A DNA stretch of 64,000 nucleotides from Elainella sp. Prado103 (GTDB lineage: Bacteria; Cyanobacteriota; Cyanobacteriia; Elainellales; Elainellaceae), in assembly GCA_025454395.1 (NCBI GenBank), contig JALOOM010000002.1, positions 1 through 64,000 of the forward strand, in the 5' to 3' direction. Made by a program: the position numbers and the translations under genes. Position 1 is the first letter of the stretch, and each line of letters starts with the position of its first letter. This document shows positions 61,376 through 64,000 of the stretch, piece by piece. The notes under the pieces were generated by a model. That model was not told where the DNA came from and ran no database searches. It was given only the letters and a program-made list of their open reading frames with translations.

Positions 61376-62173
61376 ATGGGTAAACTGAGCCAAACCGTAG
61401 AATTCAACCTCGAAGGGCGCTTTTTGGGCTTTGCCGTCGCAGATGGCTACAAGCTGAAGCTGATTCGGGTGGCGACGGCTGCTGGCGAATATCGGATTAA
61501 AGTGCCGAAAGAGATGCGTTCGACGCTCTACCGCACCTTATTGCCGGGTCAATGGATTCAGGTGACTGGCTATGAAAAACTTGATGCCGATCGAGGTGTG
61601 GCGAAACTCAAAGCCGATCGCATCATTCCCCTGGCAGTTCCAGCGGATTCACAAGCCGAGGGGGTAGCATCTAATCATGCCTTAGCTTCAGATCTGAATC
61701 GACCGAGCATTCGTGCAGTTCCGATCGATTTTTCACCCGTTGATTGGATGCCGCTGGCTCGATCGAACGAATTGCAATCTGTTTCTCAGCCCGTACTCCG
61801 ATCGGTGCCTGCCAGTCTGGCTTCATCAGATCTTGCTTTATCGAAGGGGCAAACGAGCAACCCATCGAGTCAGCAATCGGGACAGAAGGCGGGACAGAAG
61901 GCGGGCAGTAAATCTGCTACCATTCTGGTTTGCCAGAAGTCAGACTGTTGCAAACGAGGTGCGAATCGGTTGATGCAAGCCCTTCAGACTGAGTTGGACG
62001 ATCGGGGCTTGACCGATCATGTCACGATTCGCGGTACGGGTTGCATGAAGCAGTGCAAGGCGGGCCCCAATTTGGTCATGCCTGATAAGTCGCGATATAC
62101 TCGCATCCGCCCCGATCAGGTTGCCGGTTTAATCGATCAACATTTTCCCGGTAGTAATGAGATCGCGAGCTGA
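61376..62173 (+). CDS. Thioredoxin-like [2Fe-2S] ferredoxin-domain protein
   Basis: I start at ATG 61376 (MGKLSQTVEF); GAGAGAAA lies upstream. Of 265 residues, about 1-85 form a beta-rich domain (EFNLEGRFLGFAVADGYKLKLIRVAT, GQWIQVTGYEKLDADRGVAKLKADRII). A Ser/Gln-rich linker follows, including a short repeat (SGQKAGQKAGSK). The C-terminal domain is a (2Fe-2S) thioredoxin-like ferredoxin: ILVCQKSDCCKRGANRL and RGTGCMKQCKAGPNLVMPDK supply five cysteines, four of them the cluster ligands. It is related to the NuoE-type fold. The electron partner is unknown. Confidence 0.86.
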   Translation: MGKLSQTVEFNLEGRFLGFAVADGYKLKLIRVATAAGEYRIKVPKEMRSTLYRTLLPGQWIQVTGYEKLDADRGVAKLKADRIIPLAVPADSQAEGVASNHALASDLNRPSIRAVPIDFSPVDWMPLARSNELQSVSQPVLRSVPASLASSDLALSKGQTSNPSSQQSGQKAGQKAGSKSATILVCQKSDCCKRGANRLMQALQTELDDRGLTDHVTIRGTGCMKQCKAGPNLVMPDKSRYTRIRPDQVAGLIDQHFPGSNEIAS

Positions 62174-62189
62174 AACTCTAATGCTACGT

Positions 62190-64000
62190 TTAATTTATCT
62201 CTACGCCTACATGACGTAACAGATATTCTGAGATGAGCTTCAAACTTGTCAGATCTAGAGTAAATGGAACAGAAGGGCTAAGAACAAATCGTTTTTGGGT
62301 CATGTTCATCATTGTCGTATAGTCATAAATGAATCCAGATACTCGATCCTCTATCTTTGTTCGAGTTTCAAAGGATTTTGTGCCTCCGGTCACGGGATCA
62401 TTTAGCTCAGCAAGACTGTGCCCAAATTCTATTTTTAGAAAAGTGTCGTAAATATCCTCCTTGCTCATTTGAGAAACTGTGGAAATAGCCTCAGATATTC
62501 TGATATTTCTTGACTCAACGAAGTGACCAACTACATGGGCAGTGATTCCTGAATCAAGTTGAGCTGGAGGAGACTTGTATTCTAGTGCCAAATGGAGCCT
62601 ATCCGATAAATCTCTAAAAGATTCTAACTGTGTAACTTGCTTATCTCTTTCCTGGGTATCTGGCGTTGTTATCCACTCGCTGGGGCGATGTATTGCCCCT
62701 AGTGCTGATCCGAGGTCTCCTGTGTAAGTCAAATATGACGGTTCAGAACCCAAAAGGGTACCAAATTGAGCAGAAATAGATGCTAGGAAATGGGCAGTTG
62801 GAACCTTCATTCCATTTTCAAGGGGCAGCCATCCCTGAAACTCCTCTAACTCCTCAGCTTTTGCATAGGTAGAGTTAGCTTCTTCATTAATGTTCACAAA
62901 AGGCAATCGGTTAACGAGAGGAATACGCCATTTTGTAAATATCTCAAATGAACCGCCCTGATATTTTTCATTTGTTTTTCTTCTCAATGTTTGAGCCGCT
63001 ACATAGGGATCATACTTTCCGGGAATTGTGTCTTCGACATCTCTAATTCTTTCAAGAATATCTCGATGTGTTTCTACATCAAATTTATAGGATTCAGAAC
63101 TAGAAGAGTCAGTATCTGAGAAGCCTGTACTGGAGTCTAGAGGAGCTTGAACAACTCCTTCTTGATAATTCCGAAGGCTAGCCTCATAAAACTCCTTCAA
63201 ATCAGGTAGACTTTTTTCCGGTTGGTTGTACCCCGCCCCTGGAAAGCTTGCCCATTCTCCGGCAACCTTTGCAACTGCGATTTCAAATCTTCCTGCTTCT
63301 ACATCTTCATAAGCTCCACGATTCCTGATCAGTTGCACCGCTGCTAAATCCTGGTTTTGGGGACTGAAATCTGATAAGCCAATCTGTCCACGAACCCCAT
63401 CCCAGGTTCTTTGAATAAACTGATACCGACCTGCCGCTGTCGAGGTTGTATCTCTAAACGGTTCATGAATACGAGGGTGATCGGCAAAACTATCAAACCG
63501 ATCGCCCCCAAATCGGATACGATACCCATCAGGCGCATGGGTTCCTTCAGCATAGGAGATGGTGTCTAAAAATGCCCGCATGTTGTCACTGAGACTGCTG
63601 TTTTGCGTTATTTGCCCAGAGTATTCAGGATAGCTAGAATCTGGAGTTGTACCACCCGGTAGTGCTTCAGCAGATAATCCTGAGCCTACCAACGTTCCGG
63701 TTGAGGGGGAAGTTAGATTATCTGTACGGAACGCTTCTTCCCATGTTCGTTCTCCCACCACACCATCTGCAACCAATCCCTTCTCTGCCTGAAACTGACG
63801 GGCAACTTCAGTACTCTGTTCCCCATAATAACCATCCACTTCAATGTTCCAGCCCCGATCGCGCATCCGTTGTTGCCATCGTTCCACATCGGAGTTGTAG
63901 GAAAGTTCTTGTCCAGGCTCGTAGCGAAAGACTCGACTCGATTCCTCTCCTGTCCCTGCCACACCCACAGGTAACGCCCCACGCGCCACTTCACCCGCAG
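62190..64000 (-). CDS. Peptidoglycan lytic enzyme: PG-binding + GH104 lambda-R-like domain + unknown C-terminal domain (5' end outside window)
   Basis: The frame is open through the right edge (codons AGEVARGAL...), so the N-terminus is missing. Numbering from a GTG at 63989, residues about 25-90 are a peptidoglycan-binding domain (NSDVERWQQRMRDRGWNIEVDGYYGEQSTEVARQFQ). Residues about 138-275 match lambda R endolysin, GH104: MRAFLDTISYAEGT with catalytic Glu148, GGDRFDSFADHPRI, AAGRYQFIQRTWDGVRGQIGL, SFPGAGYNQPEKSL. Residues about 300-599 are an unrecognised domain. That part lacks the CGATCG cores common elsewhere and is AT-richer, which may reflect another origin. No holin or phage gene is adjacent. 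Confidence 0.85.
   Translation of the reverse strand, partial: AGEVARGALPVGVAGTGEESSRVFRYEPGQELSYNSDVERWQQRMRDRGWNIEVDGYYGEQSTEVARQFQAEKGLVADGVVGERTWEEAFRTDNLTSPSTGTLVGSGLSAEALPGGTTPDSSYPEYSGQITQNSSLSDNMRAFLDTISYAEGTHAPDGYRIRFGGDRFDSFADHPRIHEPFRDTTSTAAGRYQFIQRTWDGVRGQIGLSDFSPQNQDLAAVQLIRNRGAYEDVEAGRFEIAVAKVAGEWASFPGAGYNQPEKSLPDLKEFYEASLRNYQEGVVQAPLDSSTGFSDTDSSSSESYKFDVETHRDILERIRDVEDTIPGKYDPYVAAQTLRRKTNEKYQGGSFEIFTKWRIPLVNRLPFVNINEEANSTYAKAEELEEFQGWLPLENGMKVPTAHFLASISAQFGTLLGSEPSYLTYTGDLGSALGAIHRPSEWITTPDTQERDKQVTQLESFRDLSDRLHLALEYKSPPAQLDSGITAHVVGHFVESRNIRISEAISTVSQMSKEDIYDTFLKIEFGHSLAELNDPVTGGTKSFETRTKIEDRVSGFIYDYTTMMNMTQKRFVLSPSVPFTLDLTSLKLISEYLLRHVGVEIN

Overview
The window is chromosomal DNA from a cyanobacterium. 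The evidence is: two phycobilin lyase genes (CpcS/CpeS type at 7940-8497, CpcT type at 32019-32609); the carotenoid glycoside pair cruF-cruG; the typical cyanobacterial run ruvX - DUF3727 - mltG - yqeG; glgP and pgi; and the abundance of CGATCG cores and full HIP1 octamers (GCGATCGC, for example 8980-8987 and 21225-21232). I see no rRNA, tRNA, CRISPR array, transposase or prophage. The genus cannot be fixed by eye.

Layout. 1-5.8 kb is accessory: the tail of a heptad-repeat protein broken by an in-frame TGA, a P-loop NTPase with five near-identical TPRs, a secreted protein made of a duplicated two-cysteine domain, a small orphan, and a UPF0175/DUF3368 toxin-antitoxin pair whose PIN active site looks degenerate. 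5.9-11.1 kb holds gatB, a SnoaL-like protein, cpcS, tldD and a sugar-transferase-like gene. 11.3-15.3 kb, minus strand, holds a NifX/NafY-domain protein, a broken alpha/beta hydrolase, a MidA methyltransferase and a second hydrolase-fold protein lacking its nucleophile. 15.4-18.2 kb is a divergent zinc-uptake locus (znuB, znuC / znuA) around a good Zur box. 18.3-26.8 kb carries an S9 peptidase, a LuxR regulator, two cell-wall enzymes (L,D-transpeptidase, AmiC-type amidase), a double-AAA ATPase and rimM.

26.8-32.6 kb has an iron-sulfur photolyase, a polar amino-acid ABC transporter (ATPase divergent from binding protein and permease) and cpcT. 33.4-39.7 kb mixes an orphan 426-residue protein, a CrtISO-like oxidoreductase, a nitroreductase, thioredoxin, an ArsR regulator and a glyoxalase-fold protein. 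40-48.9 kb holds pgi, a lipoprotein, a strongly acidic protein, ruvC, a ZIP transporter and cruG/cruF. 49-62 kb has a receiver-PAS-adenylate cyclase, a membrane-anchored CofE-like protein, a GNAT protein, ruvX, DUF3727, mltG, yqeG, a phosphoribosyltransferase, glgP and a thioredoxin-like ferredoxin. The window ends inside a lambda-R-type (GH104) peptidoglycan lyase fused to an unrecognised C-terminal domain.

The most distinctive genome-level feature is that many gene-free gaps contain short direct repeats (units about 11-19 bp), with a different unit at each place. Several abut start codons or duplicate a stop codon. A two-hairpin dispersed element occurs twice (29303-29386 and 32718-32818). 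I did not find one clear new multi-gene system. The best candidates for new biology are the GH104 fusion, the two-cysteine repeat protein, the nucleophile-less hydrolase cluster and the start/stop-adjacent repeats.
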